A stretch of 64,000 bases of DNA from Heliorestis convoluta. Its GTDB lineage: Bacteria > Bacillota > Desulfitobacteriia > Heliobacteriales > Heliobacteriaceae. Where the stretch lies: NCBI RefSeq assembly GCF_009649955.1, contig NZ_CP045875.1, positions 1,221,501 to 1,285,500 on the forward strand, read 5' to 3'. The position numbers and the translations under genes were made by a program. Positions 54,509 to 63,793 of the stretch are shown piece after piece. Numbering within the stretch: the stretch's first letter is position 1; each line of letters opens with the position of its first letter. Under the pieces are notes generated by a model, which saw only the letters and a program-made list of their open reading frames with translations, was not told the DNA's origin and did no database searches.

Positions 54509-54739
54509 CACCACAAAGTACCAATTGACTATTTTCGTACTAACCAGTCATGCCCGGTTGGGCACAACCAAAGATGAAAATGCTATTTTCGTGTTAACTG
54601 GCCATGCCCCGTCAGACACAGCCAAAGATAAAAGTTGACGTTTTTTTGCTACTACGATATAAAATTGCTAAGAGAAACGAATCTTCTAAGAGTGAATTGT
54701 TTTTTATTTCCTATCTTTCTAATCAAGGAGTGATGTGAC

Positions 54740-56266
54740 GTGAATTGGAAAAAAGCTAGATCCAAATTTTTTCTCTCTTTGATTCTGATGCTAACGCTTT
54801 TGGTAACGACGAGCCTATTTGCCTCCCAAGATTTTAGCGAAGGCGCTTCTTCTCGTAACTTTGTCTTTGTTGATGATGTAAAAGTCATCGTCAATGGGGA
54901 AGAAGTTTACTTTGATCGACCCTTACTCAACGCACAAAATCGCTTGTTGATTCCGTTGCGATCCGTCGGGGAAGCACTGGGTGCTCAGTTTCAGTGGCAG
55001 GAGCAGAGCCGAACCATCCTTATGATAGATGGAGAGAATCGAGTAGCCATGTGGCCTGAACGCTACGAAGTAGAGGTAAATAATCGGTTACAAAGAATCG
55101 ATGTGGCACCGATCATAGAGGAAGGAAGAACCTATGTCCCCTTGCGCTTTGTTAGCGAAATCATGGGAAATAAGGTTGATTGGATTGAAGCAAGTCGTAG
55201 TGCTTTCATTACAAGCCTGAATCCTAGAGGGACAGTGCCTTCACCGACCCATCCTACGGAACGAATGAATGAACAAAGCTTCATCAACCTACAAATCGGC
55301 GATACAGAAGAAAAAGTGCGCCGCCTTGTTGGTGAACCTGCACGCATCGATCCAGGCGAATATGGCTATAACTGGTGGATTTACAACCGTAACCCCGCTC
55401 ATTTGTTCATGGTGGGTATTGGCAATGGCCAGGTACGAGCCATTTTCAGTTCTTCTGAATCCTTCTCACTACAAGGCGTCACTATAGGCAGCTCTTATTC
55501 CGCCGTAGAAAAAACTTGGCCACTCCGCAGAAGCGTGAATTATCCCATTGCAGGAGGACAGATTGGCTTTGAACTAACAGCAGAAGATTTGCGGACTCGT
55601 CCTCTAATTATTGAAGGAAATCAAGCTCTAATTTTTTACATAGATCGGCACGGAGGCAATAAGGTCGCTGGCATTATGATGATGGATGTGCCCTCCCTTT
55701 TTGCCAGTCAGCGCTACGGCTACCGGATTTCAACGCGCGACCGAGCCACCTTTCAACAGTGGGAACAGCGCAAAGGGACGAACAATTCACTCGCCGTAGC
55801 CCAAGCCTATGAACGCCAGGTTCTCGATTTGACCAACGCCGCAAGATGGCAGGCCCTAAACGATCTAGAGGCCCATGCTTTTTTATCCCCTTCGCTTTCT
55901 TCCATGGGCAGAATGTCTCCTCGTGGCGCAATCGAAGTAAAATGGCATGAAAATATGGCCCAAGTAGCTCGTGCCCACTCCCAAGACATGGCCACCCATC
56001 GCTTTTTTAATCACACTTCTCCGAATACAGGCACTTTCTCAGACCGCATGAAAAAATCCGGCGTCACCTACTGGCATGCCGGTGAAAACCTCGCCATGGG
56101 GCAAGCCGATGCCATCGATGCCCACTTCGGCTGGATCAACAGCCTTGGACATCGCGAAAACCTTCTCAACCCAGTCTACAACAACCTAGGCATCGGCGTG
56201 GTCTATGGAACCGATGAAAAAGGGCGACTCCTCCGCTACTATACCCAGAACTTCATTACCCAGTAA
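54740..56266 (+). CDS. Secreted stalk-domain / CAP-domain protein
   Basis: 508 aa, GTG at 54740 after AAGGAGTGATGTGAC. Signal peptide ends near SLFASQD. Residues ~45-160: copper amine oxidase N-terminal-like stalk domain (LIPLRSVGEALGAQFQW, YVPLRFVSEIMGNKVDW). ~175-330: CAP-associated domain (IGDTEEKVRRLVGEP ... GVTIGSSYSAVEKTW). ~370-508: CAP/SCP domain with HSQDMATHRFFNHTSP, HAGENLAMG and GHRENLLNPVYNNLGIGV. Exported surface or spore-coat-like protein; catalytic role unproven. Confidence 0.88.
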   Translation: MNWKKARSKFFLSLILMLTLLVTTSLFASQDFSEGASSRNFVFVDDVKVIVNGEEVYFDRPLLNAQNRLLIPLRSVGEALGAQFQWQEQSRTILMIDGENRVAMWPERYEVEVNNRLQRIDVAPIIEEGRTYVPLRFVSEIMGNKVDWIEASRSAFITSLNPRGTVPSPTHPTERMNEQSFINLQIGDTEEKVRRLVGEPARIDPGEYGYNWWIYNRNPAHLFMVGIGNGQVRAIFSSSESFSLQGVTIGSSYSAVEKTWPLRRSVNYPIAGGQIGFELTAEDLRTRPLIIEGNQALIFYIDRHGGNKVAGIMMMDVPSLFASQRYGYRISTRDRATFQQWEQRKGTNNSLAVAQAYERQVLDLTNAARWQALNDLEAHAFLSPSLSSMGRMSPRGAIEVKWHENMAQVARAHSQDMATHRFFNHTSPNTGTFSDRMKKSGVTYWHAGENLAMGQADAIDAHFGWINSLGHRENLLNPVYNNLGIGVVYGTDEKGRLLRYYTQNFITQ

Positions 56267-56303
56267 CATCGGTCCAAAAAACACCATAACATCCAACAAT
56301 TCG

Positions 56304-56356
56304 TGTCAAAAACATGACATTCATCAAACACGAAATAAATACTTTTGTGGTATGAT
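56304..56356 (+). promoter_or_regulatory. Promoter and operator of the DUF2318/ABC cluster
   Basis: The palindrome TGTCA-N6-TGACA at 56304-56319 lies upstream of a TATGAT -10 at 56351. The spacing suits repression or activation by a dimeric, possibly metal-responsive, regulator. Confidence 0.45.
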
Positions 56357-56395
56357 TTATTCCGTCCCCTTACACTTAAGGAAAGGTCGGTCGTC

Positions 56396-56989
56396 ATGAC
56401 AAAAGAAAATAAGCGTCAAAAGTTTTCAGCAGAGAATCAAAAGGCTGCAAAAAACAAAACAATGGTCCTTTCAGGGCTCATTGGTGCTTTCTTCGTAATC
56501 CTTGTGGCTGGCTTTTTTCTTTTTTACTCTCCCAACAATGCTCCCGTTTCTGCCCATGGTGGAACTTATGTAGTCGATGAAAAACCCTCTTATAGAGGGC
56601 AAATGATCCCCATGTCCGACATTGAATATGTGCAGGAGCCAGAGGGCATTGTTTTGTCTTTGCAAGAAGTAGAAGCGAAAAAGTTTGTCTACTTTGAACA
56701 TGAACAAGAAGATCGTGCTTTGCCGCTCTCTGTTTTTGTGGCACCCAATGGCCGGGTTGTAGCGGCTGTAAGTGTTTGTGAACCCTGTGGTAGCAATCGT
56801 TTTACCATAGCCGATGATGATCTAGTATGTAATGCCTGTACGACGCGATGGGATTTGAATACTTTAAAAGGAAAAATGGGTGCTTGCATGAATTATCCAC
56901 CCGATGAGCTTCCTTATGTCGTCGATGGAGATCGCTTGATCATCGATGCAGAAGCCGCAAATAACTGGAACACAAGGGACTACAGCTAA
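56396..56989 (+). CDS. DUF2318 membrane-anchored metal-binding protein
   Basis: 197 aa from the ATG at 56396 (AAGGAAAGG upstream). One N-terminal membrane span (MVLSGLIGAFFVILVAGFFL), then an extracytoplasmic domain with CEPCGSNRFT ... VCNACTTRWDL and a final Cys, the DUF2318 Cys pattern. In Campylobacter-type iron uptake clusters DUF2318 proteins occur with FtsX-like permeases and an ATPase, as here. Probably iron- or copper-related. Confidence 0.75.
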   Translation: MTKENKRQKFSAENQKAAKNKTMVLSGLIGAFFVILVAGFFLFYSPNNAPVSAHGGTYVVDEKPSYRGQMIPMSDIEYVQEPEGIVLSLQEVEAKKFVYFEHEQEDRALPLSVFVAPNGRVVAAVSVCEPCGSNRFTIADDDLVCNACTTRWDLNTLKGKMGACMNYPPDELPYVVDGDRLIIDAEAANNWNTRDYS

Positions 56990-58191
56990 TGTCGCTCTTT
57001 TATTTTCTGACCAAGAGCATTGAGCGGCAATGGGGTCGTTTCTTGCTCTTCTTGCTCGGTATTACCATCGCAGTTGCAGGCACCCTTTCTCCTTGGATGC
57101 TCAGTCGAGCTATGGAAACAGCACTGGCCGACGCTTTCGATCTCGTCGGTGCCAATATTGTCATTGCACCACCACCGGATCAATATGACATGCCCCTAGA
57201 TTCAGTAAGAACTGTTTTTACCATTGAAGAAAGCAAAAACCTTGCTGTCGTCAGCCCCAAAGTCCTCGGCATTCTAGAAGCAACCCAGGGACCTCTCACG
57301 ATCATGGGCGTTGCTTTTGATGAAGAAATTCGTCTAAAGCGCTGGTGGTCGGCCCAGGGGCAGTGGCCTTCTTCTTTCCAGGGTGATGTACCGGCCTATC
57401 GCTTTAATCACTCTATGGTAAAACAAGATGCTGAAACGAAGGACCATAAAGATTTTATCGCCAAAGAAGAGCCCCATAGCCTTGTCCTCGGCCATGGCAT
57501 TGCCACAGAGCGAGGCTGGGCTCTAGGGGATCAAGTATTGATAGAAGATCATCTTTTTGTTGTGCAAGCTCTTTTAGACCCCATGGGCACAGCAGAAGAT
57601 CATATGGCTCTCATCGATCTTACCCTAGCGAGCCACTTGCTAGAGCGACCAGGACAAATCTCTATGATGGAAATTGCAGCGCTTTGTGCGACTTGCCCCA
57701 TTGAAATCATAGTTAGCCAACTTGAAGAAGCGCTTTCAGGCTATCAAGTAGAGGCTGTCAGAGAATCGGCAGAAATGAGACAATTGATCATTGGGCGCTT
57801 TACAGCTTTTAGCACCCTAACAGGTCTTGTCGTTGCAGCGGCAGGCATTATGCTGGTGGGATTAACAGCGGCCGCACAAGCTCGTGAGCGGCAGTGGGAA
57901 ATCGCCTTACTACAAGCCATTGGCTTTGGTCGCAAAACAGTAACTCTTTTGTTTAGCGCCCAAGTGGGTCTCGCTGGCTTATTGGCGGGCTTGATCGGCT
58001 ATGGTGCAGCGCTGGCTCTTTCTCTCGCTGTGTGGCCTTATTTGGCACCAGGTGTCTTGTCACCCCTTACTTTCTTCTATCCTTCTGAACTAATTCTAAC
58101 TGTAGCAGCCGCCACACTGGTCGGCGTCCTATCGTCCTATCCGCTATTTTCCAAAGCCGCGAAAAAAGATCCGGCCCGCCTACTTGGGTAA
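56989..58191 (+). CDS. FtsX/MacB-type ABC transporter permease 1
   Basis: 400 aa; ATG at 56989 overlaps the DUF2318 stop by one base. One N-terminal span, a large extracytoplasmic domain and three C-terminal spans (from AFSTLTGLVVAAAGIMLVGL) with the EIALLQAIGFGRKTV loop. Has a CATCP pair (ALCATCPIEI) in the outer domain, unusual for the family, perhaps metal-related. Confidence 0.85.
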   Translation: MSLFYFLTKSIERQWGRFLLFLLGITIAVAGTLSPWMLSRAMETALADAFDLVGANIVIAPPPDQYDMPLDSVRTVFTIEESKNLAVVSPKVLGILEATQGPLTIMGVAFDEEIRLKRWWSAQGQWPSSFQGDVPAYRFNHSMVKQDAETKDHKDFIAKEEPHSLVLGHGIATERGWALGDQVLIEDHLFVVQALLDPMGTAEDHMALIDLTLASHLLERPGQISMMEIAALCATCPIEIIVSQLEEALSGYQVEAVRESAEMRQLIIGRFTAFSTLTGLVVAAAGIMLVGLTAAAQARERQWEIALLQAIGFGRKTVTLLFSAQVGLAGLLAGLIGYGAALALSLAVWPYLAPGVLSPLTFFYPSELILTVAAATLVGVLSSYPLFSKAAKKDPARLLG

Positions 58192-58239
58192 AGCAACTTC
58201 TAGATCATAGCCCCTTTCTTTGGAGGTGAAACGGAGAAA

Positions 58240-58935
58240 ATGAGCCTGATTGTAGCGCAACAACTGTCTCATACCTACGGACAGGGTGAGAGAGCCTATA
58301 AGGCACTAAAGCAAATTGACTTAACCATTGCAGCAGGCGAATTTGTCGCCCTTGTTGGCCCTTCTGGATCCGGAAAGTCAACCTTGCTCTCCATTCTAGG
58401 CGCGCTTACGCAACCGACAACAGGAACGTTGCGTATTGATGGCATTGATGTGGTTGCACTGAATGATGAAGAACGGGCCCGTTTTCGCCGTGAATATGTA
58501 GGCTTTGTTTTTCAACAATTTCATCTAATGCCCTATCTAACAGCGCTAGAAAATGTCATGTTGCCTCTCGTTATGACTTCAATGCCCAAAAAAGAGCAAA
58601 AAGAAAAAGCCCAGATGGCTTTAGAAAAAGTCGGCCTGGCTGAAAAAGGGCACCGATTGCCAGAGCAACTTTCCGGTGGTGAACAAGAGAGGGTTGCTAT
58701 TGCCCGCGCCATTGTCAACGAACCGCCCCTGCTTCTTGCCGATGAACCGACAGGCGCTCTTGATGTAGCCAATGGTGATCGTGTCATGGCTCTATTAACG
58801 GATTTGAACCAAGAAGGACACACTGTTGTCATGGTGACTCATAACCAGGCCTATGAACCTTTGGCCCATCGCGTCATTCCTTTGCAAGATGGCGCTATCG
58901 TCCTTGCCAAACAAAGGCCAGGTGAAGGATCTTGA
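58240..58935 (+). CDS. ABC transporter ATPase (MacB/LolD type)
   Basis: 231 aa, ATG at 58240. Walker A GPSGSGKST, signature LSGGEQERVAIARAI, Walker B LLLADEPTGALD. Works with the two FtsX-like permeases around it. Confidence 0.9.
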   Translation: MSLIVAQQLSHTYGQGERAYKALKQIDLTIAAGEFVALVGPSGSGKSTLLSILGALTQPTTGTLRIDGIDVVALNDEERARFRREYVGFVFQQFHLMPYLTALENVMLPLVMTSMPKKEQKEKAQMALEKVGLAEKGHRLPEQLSGGEQERVAIARAIVNEPPLLLADEPTGALDVANGDRVMALLTDLNQEGHTVVMVTHNQAYEPLAHRVIPLQDGAIVLAKQRPGEGS

Positions 58936-59804
58936 ATCTCTTTGATCTAATCGTAAAAGGGTTATTGCGTACGCCGGCGCGCTCCATCTTTTTCATCATT
59001 ATCATGATGCTAGCGACAGCCTTTTATGGAGGCTTAAATGCCTTAACAGAAGGTGCCGAAGATCAATTGCAACAAGGCCTCGCAACGCAAGAAAACCGCC
59101 TGACCATCACGCCGGGAAGCGATCAGATGATATTACACTATGGTGGTTTTCCCATTCATACGGCCCTTTCCTATCGCGGTAGGGACCTGCCTTATGAAAC
59201 CTTAGAAATCCTAGCTCCTTTCGTAGAGCAAGGAAAAATCATAGCGCTTCACCATCCCGAGACAGAGACTTTCACACGGATTGAAGCCCAGGCTTCTGAT
59301 CGAGCAACCATGCTAGTCCTCCTTCAAGAGCTAGAAAACCTTTTACCAGAAGCAACGGTTGTACCCATTCGCGATGTCGAAGAAGGGCGACAAACGGTCG
59401 CGGATCAAATGGCGCTTTTTCGACTCTATCTATTGGCTGTAACGACTTTGGCCATTGCAGCACTCGTTACGGCTTTTACCAATCTTTCTGTACAAGAGCG
59501 GATGCGTGAGATGACCATCTTAGGTGCCCTTGGCTTCTCGCGCCGTGCTCTCAAGACGCTGCTGCTTGGGGAAATCATCATTCTGGCTCTGATCGGTACA
59601 CTCGGTGGCCTTGTTCTTGGTTTTTGGGGAGCGACTGTTGTGGCTGACCTAGGCGCCACCGCTATGACAACAGGTTGGTCCCTTTCGAATATCATAGGAA
59701 CGATCACGCCTTTACTCCTAGCAACGCTTCTCGGAGGCTTGCTCTCACTGCGACTGGGTATGCGCAGAGGCACCGATCTCCCTAGTGGCAAAGCGGCGCT
59801 ATAA
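58932..59804 (+). CDS. FtsX/MacB-type ABC transporter permease 2
   Basis: 290 aa; TTG at 58932 overlaps the ATPase stop (TTGA). Same topology: N-terminal span, outer domain, three C-terminal spans with MREMTILGALGFSRRALKTL. Last gene of the four-gene unit; repeat copy V begins ~80 bp later. Confidence 0.85.
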   Translation: MNLFDLIVKGLLRTPARSIFFIIIMMLATAFYGGLNALTEGAEDQLQQGLATQENRLTITPGSDQMILHYGGFPIHTALSYRGRDLPYETLEILAPFVEQGKIIALHHPETETFTRIEAQASDRATMLVLLQELENLLPEATVVPIRDVEEGRQTVADQMALFRLYLLAVTTLAIAALVTAFTNLSVQERMREMTILGALGFSRRALKTLLLGEIIILALIGTLGGLVLGFWGATVVADLGATAMTTGWSLSNIIGTITPLLLATLLGGLLSLRLGMRRGTDLPSGKAAL

Positions 59805-59960
59805 TAAAGGAAAAACTGATACGCTGAGATTCCAAGTCCCGCTGCCACCAAACCTTGCCAACCATTGTGCTTTTTTCGTGTTATCCCTCCATGCCTGGTC
59901 GGGCACAACCATTTGATCAAAATCAATGTTTCCTGATTACGTTGGCGTTACTTTGTGCAG

Positions 59961-60319
59961 GGGCCTGGTCATCACGCTTTCCTCCGCTCTGGACTGGTCC
60001 CACGCTGTTACCGCCAGCAAGCTGGCGACAGCTGAGGTCCCAAGTCCCGCTGCGGAAAGCGTGATGCCCAGTCCCAGAGCGTTTTTGCTGATTGTTACTC
60101 CTGTTGGCATTGTTTTGCGTAACTTTTTGCTTGCTATGTTTACACAACTGGCTATTGTATTTGCAATAGGCCAAAACTCAGTCACAACCAGTAAAATGTA
60201 CCTGGGTCAGGCGTTATGACTTCCTGGAGAGAGGACTTCAGACCTCAGCCATCGGCAGCTATGCTGCCGCTCATGGCGTGGGATGAGTCCGTTCGGAAGG
60301 AATTCATAACGCCTGACCC
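59961..60319 (+). repeat. Paired hairpin modules A and B, copy V
   Basis: A 59961-60075 (115 bp) and B 60204-60319 (116 bp; one extra base in the apical CGGCAGCTATGCTGCCG loop). Preceded at 59890 by the TGCCTGGTCGGGCACAACC flanking motif. Confidence 0.85.
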
Positions 60320-60363
60320 CACCACGAAACTTTGCCAACCATTATGCGATTTTCGTAATAACA

Positions 60364-60408
60364 AAAAAGGCCTCCCTACTTCCATAGCGGAAATAGGGAG
60401 GCCTTTTT
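60364..60408. terminator. Strong bidirectional terminator
   Basis: AAAAAGGCCTCCCTA pairs perfectly with TAGGGAGGCCTTTTT; A-run on the left and T-run on the right make it work both ways. 60409-60490 shows nothing else. Confidence 0.9.
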
Positions 60409-60490
60409 CATAATTGCTCACTGATAAGCAGAAACAAGCATCTTATTAAGAAAATGCGTTCACCTACAAGTAAAAGAGAATGGAAGTTTC

Positions 60491-61237
60491 CTAGGCTTTT
60501 TCACCGTCAGCATCGGCTTCTTCTTCCGTAGCTTCATCAGCATCAGCGTCTACATCGGCAGCTTCGTCAGCAGTGGTCTCTTCTTCCGTAGCCTCATCAG
60601 CATCAGCGTCTACATCGACAGCTTCGTCAGCATCGCCTTCTTCTTCTGTAGCTTCATCAGCATCAGCATCTACATCGGCAGCTTCGTCAGCGTCGGTCTC
60701 TTCTTCCGTAGCCTCATCAGCATCAGCCTCTACATCAGCAGCTTCTTCTTCAGCAATCTCTTCTTCCACATCACCTGTGCAAGATTTAGAGATTACGACA
60801 GCTTGCTCTTCTTGGTTCCAGCTTACAGAGAAGCCAAAAGCTTCAGAGATAAAGCGAACAGGAGCCATTACACAGCTTTCTGAGAACTTCGGTGCAACGC
60901 CCATTTCAACTTCTTCGCCATTTACGATCAATCTATCGCTACCGGCTGTGAGCACAACACTTTGCTCACCTTGAGAAAGAGTAATTGCACGAGTCTCTAC
61001 ATCCATTGCTACATTTTCATGCCCAAGGCCGAGCGCAGGCATCAAATAACGTAAAGGCGCATAAGCACGATCGTTTTCAATAAAAACGCTTTTCTCCATA
61101 GCCATCTCTTGGCCGTTCACCTGAAAATCATCAGCACCTACTACAAAGGTAGCTTCTTGGCTTTCAGCGGCGCTTGCGCTGAAAGCCAGAGATAGTGTAA
61201 AGGCACCTGCAAGAGCTGCTGTCGATAGCTTTTTCAT
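60491..61237 (-). CDS. Exported stalk-domain protein with acidic repeats
   Basis: 248 aa from the ATG at 61237 (GAGGAGG 9 nt upstream). Signal peptide ends at FSASAAE. Stalk domain (copper amine oxidase N-terminal-like) with YAPLRYLMPALGLG and APVRFISEAFGFSVSW. The C-terminal ~95 residues are four and a half 20-residue repeats of the type DVDADADEATEEE with about half Asp/Glu. Such tails could bind calcium or other cations at the surface. Terminates near the hairpin at 60364. Confidence 0.85.
   Translation of the reverse strand: MKKLSTAALAGAFTLSLAFSASAAESQEATFVVGADDFQVNGQEMAMEKSVFIENDRAYAPLRYLMPALGLGHENVAMDVETRAITLSQGEQSVVLTAGSDRLIVNGEEVEMGVAPKFSESCVMAPVRFISEAFGFSVSWNQEEQAVVISKSCTGDVEEEIAEEEAADVEADADEATEEETDADEAADVDADADEATEEEGDADEAVDVDADADEATEEETTADEAADVDADADEATEEEADADGEKA
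60510..60749 (-). repeat. Four tandem 60-bp coding repeats
   Basis: 60-bp period units at 60510, 60570, 60630 and 60690, encoding the 20-residue acidic repeat. Differences are mostly silent or Asp/Glu/Gly swaps, so copy number may vary between strains. Confidence 0.85.
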
Positions 61238-61351
61238 CGCTAAAAATCCTCCTCTATTCAATTGATAATATCGGCACATTATATACCACCAATATTATAC
61301 AAAAAGAAGGAATAGCAGAAAAGACATAAAATGGAAAGGAATCAAAAAAAA

Positions 61352-61984
61352 CTAGACAATTGCACCACGAGGACAGGTGCTGACACAAACTTTGCACTTA
61401 ATGCAAGCATTATCAGCAACAGGGGCCGGCTCAGTACTTTTATAGCTTACAATCGGCACATCCATGGGACAACTTTTCTCACAGACACGGCAGCCACGAC
61501 AATCAGCGGCAAGAGTAAGCGCTGCAGGCTTGGCTCGTAAGCTAGAGAACCAGGAGGCCATGGTACCCATCGGGCAAATCGCACACCAGCTTCTTGTTTT
61601 GTAGAAAATGCCTAACCCTAGACCAATCAAACCAGAGATGATACCCATCGTAATAAATACAGAACCAATGGCATAGACATCGCCACCAGTCAAATAGACA
61701 CGCCATGCAAAAACGGACATAAAGACAGCGAAAAAGGCCCAACGAGTTTCCTTGGCTTTAAGCCACTTCGGTATCGCTTTTTTCTTGTTGTGGCCTAGAA
61801 ACTTATCATAGAGAAAGCCTCGTGGACAAAGAGTGCCACACCACTTGCGACCTGCAAAGATAGAAATTCCAATGGCTGTTACCATACAAAGAGCCATAAC
61901 ATATCCAAAAAGCGGATAGATAAGCCCCAAAGTTAGATAAGATAGTGTAATTAAAAAAGCGTAATCTTTGTACTTAGCAAACAT
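61352..61984 (-). CDS. NapH/YccM-like membrane polyferredoxin
   Basis: 210 aa from the ATG at 61984 (GGAGG upstream). Four or five spans; CGTLCPRGF and CAICPMGTMAS at the membrane face; C-terminal pair of 4Fe-4S motifs CRGCRVCEKSCP and CIKCKVCVSTCP. Moves electrons across or along the membrane to an unknown partner. Proximity to the DUF2318/ABC cluster suggests metal reduction or maturation, but it is on the other strand. Confidence 0.8.
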   Translation of the reverse strand: MFAKYKDYAFLITLSYLTLGLIYPLFGYVMALCMVTAIGISIFAGRKWCGTLCPRGFLYDKFLGHNKKKAIPKWLKAKETRWAFFAVFMSVFAWRVYLTGGDVYAIGSVFITMGIISGLIGLGLGIFYKTRSWCAICPMGTMASWFSSLRAKPAALTLAADCRGCRVCEKSCPMDVPIVSYKSTEPAPVADNACIKCKVCVSTCPRGAIV

Positions 61985-62150
61985 ACCCCATACCTCCAAT
62001 ATAAAAACTAGCGCTATTATAGCACATGGATCGCCCATACGGTAGGGGGGTATAAAAAACTTAACATATTTGTGAAACTTTTTGCGGGTTCATAATCCGA
62101 ATTCTTCTAATTCTTATGTAAGCACTATCTGTCAGCAAACGCCAAAAGCT

Positions 62151-62813
62151 CTACCTCCACTGAATCTCAACCATCCCCTGACTTCGCAAAAAGGCATTGG
62201 CCTGAGAAAAAGGGCGACTGCCAAAAAAACCACGATGAGCCGAAAGGGGACTGGGGTGGACCGACTGAATTATAAGATGATGAGCAGCAGTAATCAACGA
62301 TTTCTTATCCTGGGCGTTTTTGCCCCAGAGAATAAAAACAACGGGCTTCTCTCGTTCATTCAGCTTGCGAATTACCTGATCGGTAAAAAATTCCCAACCC
62401 TTTCCTTTATGCGAATTGGCTTGCCCGGCCCGAACTGTCAAAACCGTATTCAGCAACAAGACCCCTTGCTGTGCCCAGTGCACCAAAGAACCAGAAGAAG
62501 GAAAAGGACAGCCTAGATCGCTTTGAAGTTCCTTAAAAATATTTTGCAAAGAAGGTGGCAAAGGTTGACCCGGAGGCACAGAAAAACTCAAGCCATGAGC
62601 CTGCCCAGGCCCGTGATAGGGATCTTGCCCTAAAATGACTACTTTCGTATTTTCATAGGAAGTATAATGAAGAGCATTAAAAATATCATACATATCAGGG
62701 TACACAAGACCACTCTGGTACTCTTTTTTCAAAAATTTTCGCAGTTCTATGTAATAATCTTTTTGAAACTCCTCTTCCAAAAGAGGAGCCCAATCGTTCC
62801 GCAAAATGGCCAT
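62151..62813 (-). CDS. ung: Uracil-DNA glycosylase
   Basis: 220 aa, ATG at 62813 with AAGGAG 8 nt upstream. Catalytic [20 protein letters not shown] and [31 protein letters not shown]. Family-1 UDG of normal length; removes uracil from DNA. Confidence 0.95.
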   Translation of the reverse strand: MAILRNDWAPLLEEEFQKDYYIELRKFLKKEYQSGLVYPDMYDIFNALHYTSYENTKVVILGQDPYHGPGQAHGLSFSVPPGQPLPPSLQNIFKELQSDLGCPFPSSGSLVHWAQQGVLLLNTVLTVRAGQANSHKGKGWEFFTDQVIRKLNEREKPVVFILWGKNAQDKKSLITAAHHLIIQSVHPSPLSAHRGFFGSRPFSQANAFLRSQGMVEIQWR

Positions 62814-63028
62814 ATCGTCTACTCCTTTCTGAAATTCAATTCCATCTACCCCACCAAAAAGCCTTTTTTTCAAAGACAACGCAGAAACAGGCAGGATTTG
62901 GTTAACATACCGAAGAATAATAAACTTTCAAAAATAGATTTATAAAAGGGCGAACCAGAAACTGTCGTCCTCGTCCAAGAATAAGACAAGATAAAGTAAG
63001 ATAAAGACAAGAAAGGCAGGCAAAAGCA

Positions 63029-63733
63029 TTGCAAGGTGAAGTAATCGTAGAAGGTTCCATTCTACTCAACCTAGACGATGTTGTTCAAGTAAGTGCCACC
63101 TTTAAAAATAACTTGAAACAACCGGTCATTTTTGAGGAGATTCCTCTCTTACTTGTCGATAAAAAAGGGAAAATCCTAGCAAAACAAGCTTTCAACCTTT
63201 CTGAGATGGGTCGCATCGCGCCCGGTGAAAAGAAAAAGTGGGATCTCGCTTTTGATCGAAAAAACGTACTCGTAGATCAGATCAAGCAAGACAATTGGGC
63301 CATCCTTTTTGACATGGAAGATATGACCACCGGGCAAAAGGACTTTGAGCTAGAAGGTCTTCCAGAAGGCTATCCACCAGAACAAGAGGAAAAGCTAAAA
63401 GCCATTTTGAAAAAAATGCCCATTGTGAAACCAGGAGAAGTTAGCTTTACACCGCTTCATGCTACTGTGAACAAAGGGCAGTTGCTCGTTGCTGTCATGA
63501 TTCGCAATGGCGGAGAAAAGACCTTAAAAATCGATGCCCTGCCTCTACTCTTGCTAGACGCCCAAGGGGAAGAAGCAGCCAAGGCGCAATTTCAACTTGA
63601 GAATTTTCTTGTCTCACCAGGCAAAGCCCGTCTTTGGACCTTTGTTTTTCCAGAAGAAATGGTACAGAAGAAAAATCCTGATCTGAGCAGCTGGTCTTTG
63701 CAGATAAAAAGTACAACCCCAAAACAAGTATAA
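63029..63733 (+). CDS. SLAP-domain-like protein
   Basis: 234 aa; TTG at 63029. Two similar halves, each with an Ig-like pattern (DVVQVSATFKNNLKQPVIFE ... LLVDKKGKILAKQAF; LLVAVMIRNGGEKTLKIDAL ... LLLDAQGEEAAKAQF), as in SLAP (S-layer assembly) proteins. No signal peptide. Overlaps a small stem (CAAAACAAG/CTTGTTTTG) at its stop that may act as terminator. Confidence 0.7.
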   Translation: MQGEVIVEGSILLNLDDVVQVSATFKNNLKQPVIFEEIPLLLVDKKGKILAKQAFNLSEMGRIAPGEKKKWDLAFDRKNVLVDQIKQDNWAILFDMEDMTTGQKDFELEGLPEGYPPEQEEKLKAILKKMPIVKPGEVSFTPLHATVNKGQLLVAVMIRNGGEKTLKIDALPLLLLDAQGEEAAKAQFQLENFLVSPGKARLWTFVFPEEMVQKKNPDLSSWSLQIKSTTPKQV

Positions 63734-63793
63734 CTTGTTTTGCCCTGCAATTGTCGCTATAATGAGTATGATTCTGGCAATGGGGGAGAGTCC

